Assembly: GCF_001267155.1 (NCBI RefSeq)
Contig: NZ_CP012357.1
Coordinates: forward strand, 1 to 64,000
Reading direction: 5' to 3'
DNA length: 64,000 bases
Source of the DNA: Spiroplasma litorale
Lineage (GTDB): Bacteria; Bacillota_I; Bacilli_A; Mycoplasmatales; Mycoplasmataceae
Below, one piece after another: positions 34,450-53,289 of this stretch. Numbering within the stretch: position 1 is the first letter of the stretch; each line of letters begins with the position of its first letter. The notes under the pieces are model-generated. The model made no database searches and had not been told where the DNA came from. It was given only the letters and a program-made list of their open reading frames with translations. Both the position numbers and the translations under genes were made by a program.

Positions 34450-34884
34450 GTGGCAAAAAAAATCACACGTGTAGCGAAACTTGAATTTATGGCAATGCAA
34501 GCAAAACCAGGTGCTGAATTAGCATCATTAGGTATTAATATGCCTCAATTCACTCAACAATTTAATGAAGCCACTAAGGATAGAGCTGGTGAAGTTGTTC
34601 CAGTAGTTATTACTGCTTATGATGATAAGTCTTTTGACTTTCAATTAAAAACAACCCCAGCAGCTTTTTTATTGAAAAAAGCAGCAAACATTCAAAAAGG
34701 TGCTAAAAAAGCTGGGACTGAAGTAGTTGCAACAATAGATGTAAGCGAAATTAAAAAAATAGCAGAATATAAATTACCAGATTTAAATGCAAATACAGTT
34801 GAAGCAGCAATGAAAATTATTGAAGGTACAGCTAGAAATATGGGTATTAAAGTTAATGGAATGCCATCTAAGGAAGGTAAATAG
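34450..34884 (+). CDS. rplK: 50S ribosomal protein L11
   Basis: 144 residues starting from GTG. AGGAGG (34435-34440) is 9 nt upstream of this GTG; the longer upstream frame to 34387 has no ribosome binding site and adds residues foreign to L11. Family blocks include LEFMAMQAKPGAELASLG-like start, TPPAAFLLKKAA and the C-terminal RNA-binding domain ending RNMGIKVNG. Forms the GTPase-associated stalk base with L10. Confidence 0.95.
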   Translation: MAKKITRVAKLEFMAMQAKPGAELASLGINMPQFTQQFNEATKDRAGEVVPVVITAYDDKSFDFQLKTTPAAFLLKKAANIQKGAKKAGTEVVATIDVSEIKKIAEYKLPDLNANTVEAAMKIIEGTARNMGIKVNGMPSKEGK

Positions 34885-34886
34885 TT

Positions 34887-35573
34887 ATGCCAAAAGTTAG
34901 CAAAAAATTAAAAGAAGCAAATCAAAAGGTAGACAAAACTAAACAATACTCAATTAACGACGCAATTAAACTAGCAAAAGAAACTTCAACAACAAAATTT
35001 GATTCAACAATTGATATAGCATTTAATTTAAATGTTGACCCAAGACATGCGGATCAACAAATAAGAGGAGCTTTGGTTCTTCCTGGAGGAACTGGTAAAA
35101 CTCAAAAAATTCTTGTTCTAACTAAAACAAAAGTTAAAGAAGCAACAGAAGCGAAAGCTGATTTTGTTGGAGGAGAAGAATTAATACAAAAAATTCAAAA
35201 AGAAAACTGATTTGGGTTTGATGTAGTAGTAGCAACTCCAGAAATAATGGCGGAGTTAGGTAAAATTGGTAAATTACTTGGTACAAAAGGTCTTATGCCA
35301 AACCCTAAAACTGGTACTGTTACCACAGACGTTGTTAATGCAATTAACGAAATTAAAAAAGGTAAAATTGAATACAGAACTGATAAAGAAGGAAATGTTC
35401 ATTCAATAATTGGTAAAGTATCATTTACTGAAGATAATTTATTGAAAAATTACAATGCTATATTAGAAATTATTAAAAAAGCAAAACCAGCAGCAGTTAA
35501 AGGGACATACATTAAAAATGTTTCTATTTCTACAACAATGGGACCTGGTATAAAAGTTTTAGTCGAAAATTAA
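34887..35573 (+). CDS. rplA: 50S ribosomal protein L1
   Basis: 228 residues, family length. Binds the L1 stalk of 23S rRNA. Visible blocks are [25 protein letters not shown] in pieces, [11 protein letters not shown] near 125-135, and [11 protein letters not shown] at the C-terminus. Starts 2 bp after the rplK stop, with GGAAGG inside the end of rplK as ribosome binding site. One UGA Trp at 35208. Confidence 0.97.
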
Positions 35574-35600
35574 TAAAAATTTAAATAAAAATGTTATTAT

Positions 35601-35606
35601 TATAAT
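35601..35606 (+). promoter_or_regulatory. Candidate rplJ-rplL -10 element (TATAAT)
   Basis: Perfect TATAAT just upstream of the L10 leader; transcription would begin near 35613. The -35 region is only weakly like consensus (TTTAAA at a 15-bp spacing). Confidence 0.45.
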
Positions 35607-35612
35607 TGCTAT

Positions 35613-35722
35613 TCATACCAAAGAAAGTAACGGAGTTTACTCTTAATAATGTTGCCGAGGAATGAAATATATAACTTTGATTTAAAGTTATATTTTACCT
35701 TGGTTTTCCAAGGTTTTTATTT
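35613..35722 (+). promoter_or_regulatory. L10 (rplJL) ribosomal protein leader with attenuator
   Basis: The 184-bp rplA-rplJ gap contains sequence resembling the L10 leader family: AAAGAAAGTAACGG and a GAGGAATGAAA segment around a junction that mimics the L10-binding site of 23S rRNA. Next come a hairpin ATAACTTT/AAAGTTAT (35671-35691) and a perfect terminator CCTTGG-TTTT-CCAAGG (35698-35713) followed by TTTTTATTT. In this class, free L10(L12)4 binds the leader and favours termination. The assignment is by pattern and position. Confidence 0.75.
35698..35722 (+). terminator. Intrinsic terminator within the rplJ leader
   Basis: Six-bp GC-containing stem with a TTTT loop and a T-rich tail, 36 bp ahead of the rplJ start. 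Being inside a leader rather than at an operon end implies attenuation. Confidence 0.8.
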
Positions 35723-35757
35723 GGTTAATAGTAATACTAGAAATGGAGGTACCTAAT

Positions 35758-36258
35758 TTGTCAGTTTCAAGACCAGCACATGTTCGCAAAACAGAAGTTA
35801 TAAATGAAATAACTAATAAAATAAAATCATGTAAAGGTATGGTTATTGCTGAATATAAAAAAATATCAGTTGCTCAAATCAGTGATTTAAGAAAACTTTG
35901 TTTAGAAGAAAATGTATTTGTAAAAGTTTATAAAGACTCACTTTTTACAAGAGCAATTAATGAATTAAAACTTAGTGGTTTAGACCCATATTTGGTTCAA
36001 CAAAATATATTTTTATTTTCAGATGAAGACCCAATAAAACCTGCAAAGTTAGTTGCTAAATTTAGCAAAAAAAACCAAGATCTTAAACTTAAGGCTGGAA
36101 TTTATGAAGGAAATGTTATGGATACAGCAGCAATTACAGAAGTTGCAATGCTCCCTTCAAAAGAAGAACTATACTCAATGTTTGCTTCTTCACTATTATA
36201 TCCATTGAGACAGTTTATGTTAACTGTAAAAGAAATAGCTAAAACAAAAACAGATTAA
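35758..36258 (+). CDS. rplJ: 50S ribosomal protein L10
   Basis: 166 residues from a TTG start. An in-frame ATG at 35743 overlaps the GGAGGT ribosome binding site (35745-35750), which is ideally placed 7 nt before TTG 35758, so TTG is preferred. Family blocks: [15 protein letters not shown] at the start, [19 protein letters not shown], and a C-terminal helix ending [12 protein letters not shown] that binds L7/L12 dimers. Confidence 0.93.
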   Translation: MSVSRPAHVRKTEVINEITNKIKSCKGMVIAEYKKISVAQISDLRKLCLEENVFVKVYKDSLFTRAINELKLSGLDPYLVQQNIFLFSDEDPIKPAKLVAKFSKKNQDLKLKAGIYEGNVMDTAAITEVAMLPSKEELYSMFASSLLYPLRQFMLTVKEIAKTKTD

Positions 36259-36275
36259 TAAAGGAGAATAAAAAA

Positions 36276-36644
36276 ATGGCAGTTACAAAAGATGATATTA
36301 TAAAAGCTTTAGAAGGAATGAAGCTTACAGAATTAAACGAATTAGTTAAAGCAATAGAAGATCACTTCGGTGTAGTTGCAGCAGCAGCAGTTGCAGCACC
36401 TGCAGCTGATGCTGGAGCAGCAGCAGCACCTTCAGAAGTAAGTGTAATGCTTACAAGTGCTGGTGGAAATAAAGTTGCTGTTATAAAACTTGTAAAAGAA
36501 ATTACTGGTTTAGGATTAATGGAAGCTAAAAAATTAGTTGACGGAACATTGCCAGTTGCATTAAAAGAAAATGTTAAAGTTGAAAACGCAGAAGAAATTA
36601 AAAAACAATTAATGGATGCAGGAGCATCTGTTGACTTAAAATAA
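36276..36644 (+). CDS. rplL: 50S ribosomal protein L7/L12
   Basis: 122 residues. N-terminal dimerisation helix with [18 protein letters not shown], an Ala-rich hinge ([16 protein letters not shown]) and the globular C-terminal domain [24 protein letters not shown] that contacts translation factors. AAAGGAG lies upstream. Forms the stalk with L10. Confidence 0.98.
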   Translation: MAVTKDDIIKALEGMKLTELNELVKAIEDHFGVVAAAAVAAPAADAGAAAAPSEVSVMLTSAGGNKVAVIKLVKEITGLGLMEAKKLVDGTLPVALKENVKVENAEEIKKQLMDAGASVDLK

Positions 36645-36670
36645 TAGCAATAATCCACTTTAAAATATTG

Positions 36671-36693
36671 GCAAGCATTCATTGCTTGCTTTT
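36671..36693 (+). terminator. Candidate attenuator between rplL and rpoB
   Basis: GCAAGCA/TGCTTGC stem with a 5-nt loop followed by only four Ts. The short T-run suggests partial termination, as in rplL-rpoB spacers where transcription is reduced before rpoB. Confidence 0.5.
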
Positions 36694-36721
36694 GCATTTT
36701 AAAAAAAGAGTTATGAATCTG

Positions 36722-36750
36722 TTGAAATATGTGTATAAATAGTATAGAAT
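36722..36750 (+). promoter_or_regulatory. Candidate rpoB promoter
   Basis: TTGAAA (36722-36727) and TAGAAT (36745-36750) at the ideal 17-bp spacing in the 143-bp rplL-rpoB gap. This is the best two-hexamer promoter I see in the window. Confidence 0.6.
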
Positions 36751-36787
36751 CTATGTGCGTGTATTTCATTTGATTGGGGGACACTAA

Positions 36788-40594
<3,807 letters not shown>

Positions 40595-40612
40595 AAAGGG
40601 AAAAGTTAGAAA

Positions 40613-44380
<3,768 letters not shown>

Positions 44381-44382
44381 TA

Positions 44383-44407
44383 AATCAGGGTTCTCCCTGA
44401 TTTTTTT
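44383..44407 (+). terminator. Rho-independent terminator of rpoBC
   Basis: Perfect 8-bp stem AATCAGGG/CCCTGATT with TTCT loop and a run of Ts. Confidence 0.9.
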
Positions 44408-44443
44408 ATTTAATAATGGTAATATTTATTTTGAGGGGGAATT

Positions 44444-44872
44444 ATGAAAGTAATAATTGGAAACGATCATACGGCAGTTGAATTAAAAAATAAAATTGTT
44501 GAATACCTTAAGAAAAAAAATATTGAAGTTAAAAATATAGGAACTGATAGCTCAGAAGCAGTTGGTTATCCTGACTTTGGGGCAAAAGTAGCACGTGAAG
44601 TTGTTCAATCAAATTCAGTTGGAATTGTTATATGTGGTAGCGGCATTGGAATATCAATTGCTGCAAATAAAGTTAAAAAAGCTAGAGCTGCTTTATGCCG
44701 TGATGAAAAAGATGCGGAAATGGCTAGAAAACATAATAATGCAAACATTTTAGCATTAGGAGCAAGGATTTTGGCAACAGAAAAAGCAATTAGTATATTA
44801 GATACATTTTTAAATACTTCTTTCGAAGGAGAAAGACACCAAAAAAGAGTTGAAAAATTAGATAATTTATAG
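44444..44872 (+). CDS. rpiB: Ribose-5-phosphate isomerase B
   Basis: Interconverts ribose 5-phosphate and ribulose 5-phosphate in the pentose phosphate pathway. 142 residues. The RpiB/LacAB signature GNDHTAVELK near the start, then GYPDFG, VICGSGIGISIAANK near 66-80 with the catalytic Cys, and RKHNNANILALGAR. LacA/LacB are related, but a single gene next to upp favours RpiB. GAGGGGG precedes the ATG. Confidence 0.92.
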   Translation: MKVIIGNDHTAVELKNKIVEYLKKKNIEVKNIGTDSSEAVGYPDFGAKVAREVVQSNSVGIVICGSGIGISIAANKVKKARAALCRDEKDAEMARKHNNANILALGARILATEKAISILDTFLNTSFEGERHQKRVEKLDNL

Positions 44873-44888
44873 AACCAGGAGATATTTT

Positions 44889-45512
44889 ATGTCATTTACA
44901 ATTATAAAGCATCCATTAATAATTGATAAACTTACAAGAATGAGAAAAGTGGAAACTTCTTCAAAAGATTTTAGAGAAAACTTGAATGAAATCGGACAGT
45001 TGATGGTGTATGAAATATTTAGAGATATGCCTTTAAAAGAGGTTGATATTGAAACACCAGTCACAAAAACTAAAGGATATACAATTGACGTACCAGTTGT
45101 TTTAATTCCAATTATAAGGGCTGGATTAGGTATGACTGAAGGTATTCAAAAATTAGTTCCAACAGCAAGAATTGCCCATATTGGTTTATATAGAAACGAA
45201 GAAACCTTAGAGCCTGTTGAATACTATGCTAAAAAAACTAAAAATATTGAAAATAGTTATGTAATTGTTGTTGACCCTATGCTAGCAACTGGAGGAAGTG
45301 CTTCAAAAGCAATTGAAATTGCAAAAGGTTGAGGCGCTAAGCAAATTAAATTTGTTTGCTTAGTTTCTGTTAAAGAAGGTATTGAAAAATTACAAAAAGA
45401 TCACCCAGATGTTGAAATATATACCGCAAGTTTAGACCCAATATTAAATGAAGACGGATACATAGTTCCAGGTCTTGGAGATGCAGGAGATAGAATATTT
45501 GGTACAAAATAA
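44889..45512 (+). CDS. upp: Uracil phosphoribosyltransferase
   Basis: Salvages uracil to UMP using PRPP. 207 residues, family length. Motifs: IIKHPLI start, [12 protein letters not shown] near 75-86, the PRPP loop [15 protein letters not shown] near 129-143 and the C-terminal uracil site [16 protein letters not shown]. upp next to the atp operon is also the Bacillus arrangement (upp-atpI). One UGA Trp. Confidence 0.97.
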
Positions 45513-45561
45513 TTTTAAAAATTATTTAATTTCTATATTTTTTAGGAGTAATATTAAATTG

Positions 45562-45603
45562 ATGGAACTGGATTGAGCTTTAAATGAATTTAAAAAAAGT
45601 TAA
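45562..45603 (+). CDS. Short leader ORF overlapping the atpI-like start
   Basis: A 13-codon frame (ATG GAA CTG GAT TGA ... AGT TAA) begins 14 nt after AGGAG at 45544-45548 and ends 20 nt inside the next gene in another frame. The next gene has no good ribosome binding site of its own, and a stop codon sits directly before its ATG. The small ORF may deliver ribosomes by translational coupling. Expression is not proven. Confidence 0.35.
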
Positions 45604-45955
45604 ATTATTTTTTTTATATCTCACGACCTCAATTTTGGTTTTCTTTGTATTGTTAACTTTATTATTGTTGAAAAAAATAAATTATCCATGATTAGTTGGT
45701 TATTTTTTAGGAATAGCTTGTTGCTGGTCGGGTTTTTTTTATAATCAATTTATAATACGTAAATTTATTATAAATTTAGACCCTTTCTTTTATTCAACGT
45801 TATTGATTTTAAAGTTAGGAATATATATAGTTCCATTCCTTATAAGTCTTTATTTACAAAACTTTATTAATCCAATAGGGATTATAATCGGTTACAATGG
45901 GATCATATTCGCTCCTTTTATAAATGGATGAATAAAAGTAAGTAGATTTTTATAA
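45584..45955 (+). CDS. AtpI-like small membrane protein
   Basis: 123 residues, not an open frame unless UGA is Trp. Four hydrophobic segments, about residues 9-28, 37-52, 70-90 and 95-112. It lies between upp and atpB, the position of atpI (ATP synthase assembly, c-ring insertion) and of the MG406-like protein in mycoplasmas. Sequence alone is too divergent to prove AtpI. The start is fixed by an in-frame TAA at 45581. Confidence 0.6.
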
Positions 45956-45987
45956 GGCAATTATTAAATAAAAAAGGGGGAGGTTAA

Positions 45988-46758
45988 ATGGTCTCTTACT
46001 TAGTTAGTGGTGAATTATTTGATGGATTTTTAGCATTAACTCCACAACTCTTTTCTGTATTCATGACGTTTATTATAATTTGTACATTTTGTATAGTATA
46101 CAATGTCAAGATTAGAAATAGGAACGAAGAAAAAGAACTTTCAGGCTTTCTTGTTTTAACAGAAATGTTTATTAGCAAAGTTGAAGGAATTGTAATATCA
46201 ATTATGGGAAAAGAGCATAGAAAACTAACCCCATATATGATGTACATATTTATGTATATTGTCATCTCATCAGTGGTTGCGTTGCTTGGTTTTGAACCAT
46301 TAACAACATCATATACAACCACATTCTCGATGGCTTTTGTTACATTTATAGGTATTTATTATTATGGAATTAGATACCAAAAATGAGCATTTTTAAAAAG
46401 GTACTATAACCCAGTAGAATTAATTGGACAATTTGTACCTTTGATATCTTTATCATTTAGGTTATTTGGTAATATGCTTGGAGGTAGTGTAATATTAGCG
46501 CTATTATATACAGCGTTAATTAATATGCAAGCAGGTTGATTTAGCAATGTTGGTTCTGTATCTGATTCAATGGCTAATGACTGACTTGCTCAGTATAAAT
46601 ATTGGTGATCAGGATTTAATATATTAACTATATCGTTAATGCCTTGATTGCATTTATATTTTGATTTATTTGATGGAGTTATCCAATCTATAGTATTCTC
46701 AATGCTTACTTTATCATATTGGTCTAGTTCAGCAAACGGAGAATCTGGAGAAGAATAA
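45988..46758 (+). CDS. atpB: ATP synthase Fo subunit a
   Basis: Forms the ion half-channels next to the c-ring. 256 residues, at least five hydrophobic segments. The conserved essential Arg lies in [15 protein letters not shown] near residues 150-164. The C-terminal [22 protein letters not shown] matches the last helix pair. A very strong GGGGGAGG ribosome binding site precedes ATG 45988. Six UGA Trp codons. Confidence 0.95.
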
Positions 46759-46772
46759 AAGGAGAAGAAATT

Positions 46773-47099
46773 ATGTTTTTAGAAGTTTTAAAAAATTCAT
46801 GTATTTTAACAGGGGGCTCATTTATAACAATGTTGCCAATTTACACATTGTTTTCTCAATTTATGTTCCTTGCAGAAGGTGACGGATATAAATTGTTAGG
46901 TGCAGGTATTTGTAGTTTTGGTATGATTGGAGCCAGTTTAGGTCAAGGTATAGTTGGTTATGGTGCATGTATTGCAATGGGTCGTAACCCTGAAGTAGCT
47001 CCAAAAGTTACAGGTACTTTAATTATTACAGCTGGTTTTGCAGAATCTGGTGCCATATATGCTTTAGTTATTAGTATTTTACTAATATTTGTTGCATAG
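46773..47099 (+). CDS. atpE: ATP synthase Fo subunit c
   Basis: Rotor-ring subunit. 108 residues, longer than the usual 70-80 because of an N-terminal hydrophobic extension of about 35 residues. The hairpin has a Gly-rich first helix ([17 protein letters not shown]), the polar loop GRNPEVAP and the proton-carrying Glu91 in [20 protein letters not shown] is upstream. Confidence 0.95.
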   Translation: MFLEVLKNSCILTGGSFITMLPIYTLFSQFMFLAEGDGYKLLGAGICSFGMIGASLGQGIVGYGACIAMGRNPEVAPKVTGTLIITAGFAESGAIYALVISILLIFVA

Positions 47100-47102
47100 T
47101 AA

Positions 47103-47639
47103 ATGATAAATTTTTTAGAAAAACCAGGATATGGTTTACCAGATATAATTGAAGGTTTGTTTCCAAATCTGCCAATTTTAATTGCTCACATCTTGTCAAC
47201 AATTATTATTTTGCTTTTATTATTTAAACTTGTTTATAAACCATTTAGACAAACAATTAGAGATAGAAGAAAAAAAATTAATGCTTTGTTAGATGAAGCA
47301 TCTTCAAAACAAACAATAGCAAATAAAAATAACGCTGATGCTACAAGGTTTTTAGAAAGTGCAAAAACAGAAGCTAAAACAATAGTTGATTCTGCACGTG
47401 GTCAAGCCGATAGCATTAAATTAGAAATAATTAACAACGCAAAAAAAGAAGCTCAAAATATTCAAGATCATGCAAATAAAATATTAGACTTTGAAAAAAA
47501 TGAGGCTAAAGAAAATATTAGAAAAGAAATAATTGATATTGCATTTGATGTCGCAGAAAAAGTTGTTGAAAAATCAATTTCAAAAAGTGATAATGATAAA
47601 TTTATTAATGATTTTTTAAACAGCATCGATGGTAAATAG
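47103..47639 (+). CDS. atpF: ATP synthase Fo subunit b
   Basis: Peripheral-stalk subunit. 178 residues: a single N-terminal membrane helix (about residues 22-42), then KPFRQTIRDRRKKINALLDEA and a long charged coiled coil. No lipobox Cys is present, unlike the lipoprotein form of AtpF in some mycoplasmas. Starts 3 bp after atpE. Confidence 0.92.
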   Translation: MINFLEKPGYGLPDIIEGLFPNLPILIAHILSTIIILLLLFKLVYKPFRQTIRDRRKKINALLDEASSKQTIANKNNADATRFLESAKTEAKTIVDSARGQADSIKLEIINNAKKEAQNIQDHANKILDFEKNEAKENIRKEIIDIAFDVAEKVVEKSISKSDNDKFINDFLNSIDGK

Positions 47640-47642
47640 TTA

Positions 47643-48188
47643 ATGGAAAGACAAAACATTATTCACAATTGAGCAACTGCAATATCAGATATAGCAATAG
47701 ATAATAAAAAATCGAACGAATATATAGAAGATTTGAAAAGTCTTTTAGTTATGTTTGAGGCTAATCCAGAAATCCAAAACTTTTTATCAAATAACTTTGT
47801 TGATGAAGACACTAAAGAAAAAATTATAGAATCTTCATTGCAAAAAAAAGCCGATGAAAATATCATTAATGCATTAAAGCTAATGATAAAAAGAAAAGTT
47901 TTTGGGTCAGTGCAACAAATTTTTAAATACTCTTTAAAATTAATTTGAGAGAGTATGAACATTGAACACGGAATTATATATTCTTCAACAAAAATAAACA
48001 ATTCTACAATCGAAGTTATAGAGAAAAAACTTTCTTCAAAACTAAATAAAAATATTAATTTAGAAAATATAATTGACGAAAATATTATTGCCGGTATTGT
48101 CGTAGAGGTTGCTAATAAAAGTTATGATTTTTCAGTTAAAGGTAAACTTGAAGATATGAAAAATAAATTAAAAGAAAACAGAAGCTAA
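47643..48188 (+). CDS. atpH: ATP synthase F1 subunit delta
   Basis: Connects F1 to the peripheral stalk. 181 residues, normal length, weakly conserved as in all delta subunits. The C-terminal GIVVEVANKSYDFSVKGKLEDMK block matches the family, and the gene lies between atpF and atpA. Two UGA Trp codons. Confidence 0.9.
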
Positions 48189-48201
48189 GGAGTGATTAAA
48201 A

Positions 48202-49773
48202 ATGTCGCTTAAAATAAATGAAATATCTGAAGTAATTAAAAAACAAATTAAAGATTACGGTAAGAAAATCACAGTTTCAGAAGAAGGAAAAGTTGCAAGT
48301 ATTGGAGACGGAGTTGCTCTTTTATATGGTCTAGATAATGTTATGATGGGAGAACTTTTATTATTCCCAAATGAAATTTATGGTATGGTTCTTAACCTAG
48401 AAGATGGTGCTGTTGGTGCTGTTGTTATGGGTGATGACTCAAAAATAAAACAAGGTGATAAAGTAACTAGAACAAAAAAAATTGTAGAAACTGCAGTTGG
48501 AGATGAGTTACTTGGTAGAGTTCTAAACGGTATTGGTATGCCAATAGACGGTAATGGACCATTGAAAAATAAAAAATTTAGTTATGTTGAAAAAATTGCT
48601 TCTGGAGTTATGTCAAGAAAGTCAGTTAATCAACCACTTGAAACCGGTATATTATCAATAGATTCAATAATCCCTATTGGAAAAGGTCAAAGAGAATTGA
48701 TTATTGGAGATAGACAAACTGGGAAAACTGCAATTGCAATTGATGCAATAATTAATCAACAAGGTAAAAACGTTAAATGTATTTATGTTGCTATTGGACA
48801 AAAAGAATCTACAGTTGCACAAGTTGTTGAAAAATTAAAACGTGCAAATGCAATGGACTACACAGTAGTTATATCAGCTTCAGCTTCAGAACCAGCACCA
48901 ATGCAATATATTTCTCCTTATACTGGAGTTGCAATCGCAGAGGAATGAATGTCAAAAGGTGATGATGTTCTAATTATTTATGATGATTTGTCTAAACATG
49001 CGATAGCATATAGAACACTTGCCTTATTATTGAGAAGACCACCAGGTAGAGAAGCTTATCCAGGAGATGTTTTTTATCTTCACTCAAGACTTCTTGAAAG
49101 AGCTGCAAGAGTAAATGAAAAATTTGGGGGAGGAAGTATAACTGCCTTGCCTATAATTGAAACTCAAGCGGGTGACATTTCAGCCTATATTCCAACTAAT
49201 GTAATTTCAATTACAGATGGTCAAATATTTTTGTCAGAACAATTATTCAACTCAGGTATAAGACCAGCTGTTGATACAGGTCTTTCAGTTTCTAGGGTTG
49301 GTTCTTCTGCGCAAATTAAAGCAGTTAAACAAACTGCTGGTACTCTAAAACTTGAGCTTGCTCAATATTATGAGTTACAAGCATTTGCAAAATTTGGTAG
49401 TGATTTAGATGAAACAACCAAAGCAACATTGGACCATGGAGCTAAAATTGTAGAGCTATTAAAACAAAGACAATACAAACCAATATCTCAAATCGATCAA
49501 GCAATAGTTCTATTAGCTATTAAAAAAAGACTTATTAAATGATTGCCTTTATCAGAAATGACAAACTTTAAAGAAACTATTTTTAATTTCTTTAACACAG
49601 ATAAAAATGGAGTAGCGCTTAGAAAATTATTAGAAACAGAAAAAGAGTTTAGCGATAAATTAGAAAATGATATTTATAAACAACTTGTTTCAATTTTAAA
49701 AACTATTACATCAAAACTAAATGGTTGAGTTGTTTCAGATTTTGGGGATGAAAAAGAATTTAAAGGACTTTAA
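48202..49773 (+). CDS. atpA: ATP synthase F1 subunit alpha
   Basis: 523 residues. Non-catalytic nucleotide-binding subunit with P-loop GDRQTGKTA near residues 171-179, [12 protein letters not shown] early beta-barrel, and the signature [14 protein letters not shown] near 355-368. UGA Trp codons at 48946, 49540 and 49726 regions. AAGGAG upstream. Confidence 0.97.
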
Positions 49774-49777
49774 TTAA

Positions 49778-50623
49778 ATGGCTAACTTAAGTGAATTAAA
49801 AAATGAGCTTAGATCAACAAAAGATATTGGTAAGATAACAGGTGCAATGGAACTTGTTGCAACTGCAAAGTTAAAAAAAATATCTAAAAGACTTGGTAAC
49901 ACACAAAGTTATTTAAAAGAAGTTTATGAAGTCTTTAATTATATAATTTCACATACATCTGACTCAAAATTTATGAGAAAAAAAGATCAAGAAATTAAAA
50001 AAACATTATGAATTATTATTGGTTCTAACCTTGGTCTTTGCGGAGGATATAATTCAAATATAATTAAGTTGTTTAAAAAAAATGTTAAACAAACTGATTT
50101 GGTTCTACCAATTGGGAATAAAATATTTAATTACTCAAAAGCAAATAATTATAATATTTATAAAAAATTATCAAATATTGATGTTGATTTTTCAAATGAA
50201 CAATCAAGAGAGTTATCAATTTGATTATTAGAAAATTATTTAAAAAAAGAATTTGATTCAATAAAAATAATATATACAAAATTTATAAATAATGTAACTT
50301 TTGATGCAACAATTTTAGACATGTTACCAATTGAATCTCCAAAAGAAAAAAAGGATAATGATGATTTAGTTTTAGAACCTGATGGATCAACTGTTTTGCA
50401 AACAAGTGTAACAATGTATTTGAATACAATTTTGTTTGGAACAATTATTGAATCGCAAGTATCTGAACAAGCAAGTCGTAGAATGGCTATGGAATCAGCA
50501 ACAAAAAATGGAAAAGAAATTGCTGAAAAATTAAGCATACTTTATAATAGAAAACGTCAAGAAGGCATTACTCAAGAAATTAGTGAAATTGTTGGTGGAG
50601 CAAATGCCCAAAGTAGCGATTAA
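49778..50623 (+). CDS. atpG: ATP synthase F1 subunit gamma
   Basis: Central rotor shaft. 281 residues. N-terminal helix with TKDIGKITGAMELVATAKL and the C-terminal helix EQASRRMAMESATKNGKEI that inserts into the alpha-beta ring; LGLCGGYNSN near 85-95 is also typical. Starts 4 bp after atpA. Two UGA Trp codons. Confidence 0.95.
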
Positions 50624-50638
50624 TGGAGGTAGTATTAA

Positions 50639-52319
<1,681 letters not shown>

Positions 52320-52321
52320 TA

Positions 52322-52355
52322 AAAACTCAGGATTAACTACCTGAGTTTTCTTTTT
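52322..52355. terminator. Terminator between atpC and the convergent exonuclease gene
   Basis: AAAACTCAGG/CCTGAGTTTT stem with an 8-nt loop; Ts follow on the + strand and As precede it, so it can stop transcription in both directions. The minus-strand exonuclease stop codon (52333-52335) lies in its loop. Confidence 0.85.
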
Positions 52356-53271
52356 GTAAATTTTCTCTATGAGTTATCATAATTTTTTGTTGTTCTTCAA
52401 ATTTATCGTTTATCATTTTTGTAAAAGCTCACATACGTTCTCTTTTCAAAAATCCCATAAACCTAATATAATTTACCCTCAATGGTCTAAAGTCAATTCT
52501 TCCCAAATCAACATTACTAAGAATTCTTGTTATTTTTTTATTTTTTAAAACATGCTCTTTGCACTCTTCTAGTTTTTTTTGCTTATCTGGTGGAAAGTCA
52601 GCAATGTTTTGAAATATATTTTCAACGTTACCATATTTTTTAATCATTTTTATAGCTGTCTTATAATGTAAACCCTTAACACCTTTAATATTATCTGATT
52701 GATCACCAAGTAGTGATTTAATATCAGGTATTTGACAAGGTAAACAACCAAACTTTTCTGTAACTGTATCTTCTGTAACAACTTCTTTTTCAGCTTTTTT
52801 TGATTGTTGAGATACAATTGTAACGTTTTCGCTAACAAGTTGATATGTATCTTTATCATTTGAAAATATTTCAACATCATATCCAAGTTTAACAGCAAGT
52901 CGACAAATAGTTCCCATAATGTCATCGCCTTCATATCTTTCCTTTTCATACCAAGGGATATTTGCAGATGTTAGAAACTCTCTAACTAACTGCATTTGTG
53001 GGATTAATTCTGGGGGTGTTTCTTTTCTCGTTGCTTTATATTCAGGATATATTTCTCTTCTCCAACATTCTTTACCAACATCAAATGTAACGATAATTGT
53101 ATGGTAACTATTAGATTTGATTAATTGATAAATATTTGCTACAAAAACGTATACTGCATTTATAAGTTTTCCTTCACGATTGACGGCCACTTTTTTTCTT
53201 TTTAGACTACCGTAGTAACCCTTATGTAATAAATGATAACCATCAATTATTACAACTTTTTTCTTATCCAT
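52333..53271 (-). CDS. 5'-3' exonuclease (PolA N-terminal/YpcP-like)
   Basis: 312 residues. Metal-binding acidic residues of the FEN/PolA-type nuclease are visible: IDGYHLLHKGYYG at the start, YPEYKATRKETPPEL, GDDIMGT near 116-122, FSNDKDTYQLV near 136-146, and the helix-hairpin-helix DQSDNIKGVKG near 190-200. It would remove RNA primers or flaps. No polymerase domain follows, so it is the stand-alone form. One UGA Trp near the C-terminus; the last 30 residues run through the atpC terminator. Confidence 0.9.
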
Positions 53272-53289
53272 GCATTTTTACCTTTCTTT

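Noticed and set aside
45601-45603. Frameshifted atpI made of the mini-ORF plus the following frame
   Set aside because: The two frames overlap and the second has a complete set of membrane segments from its own ATG; nothing in the mini-ORF resembles AtpI.
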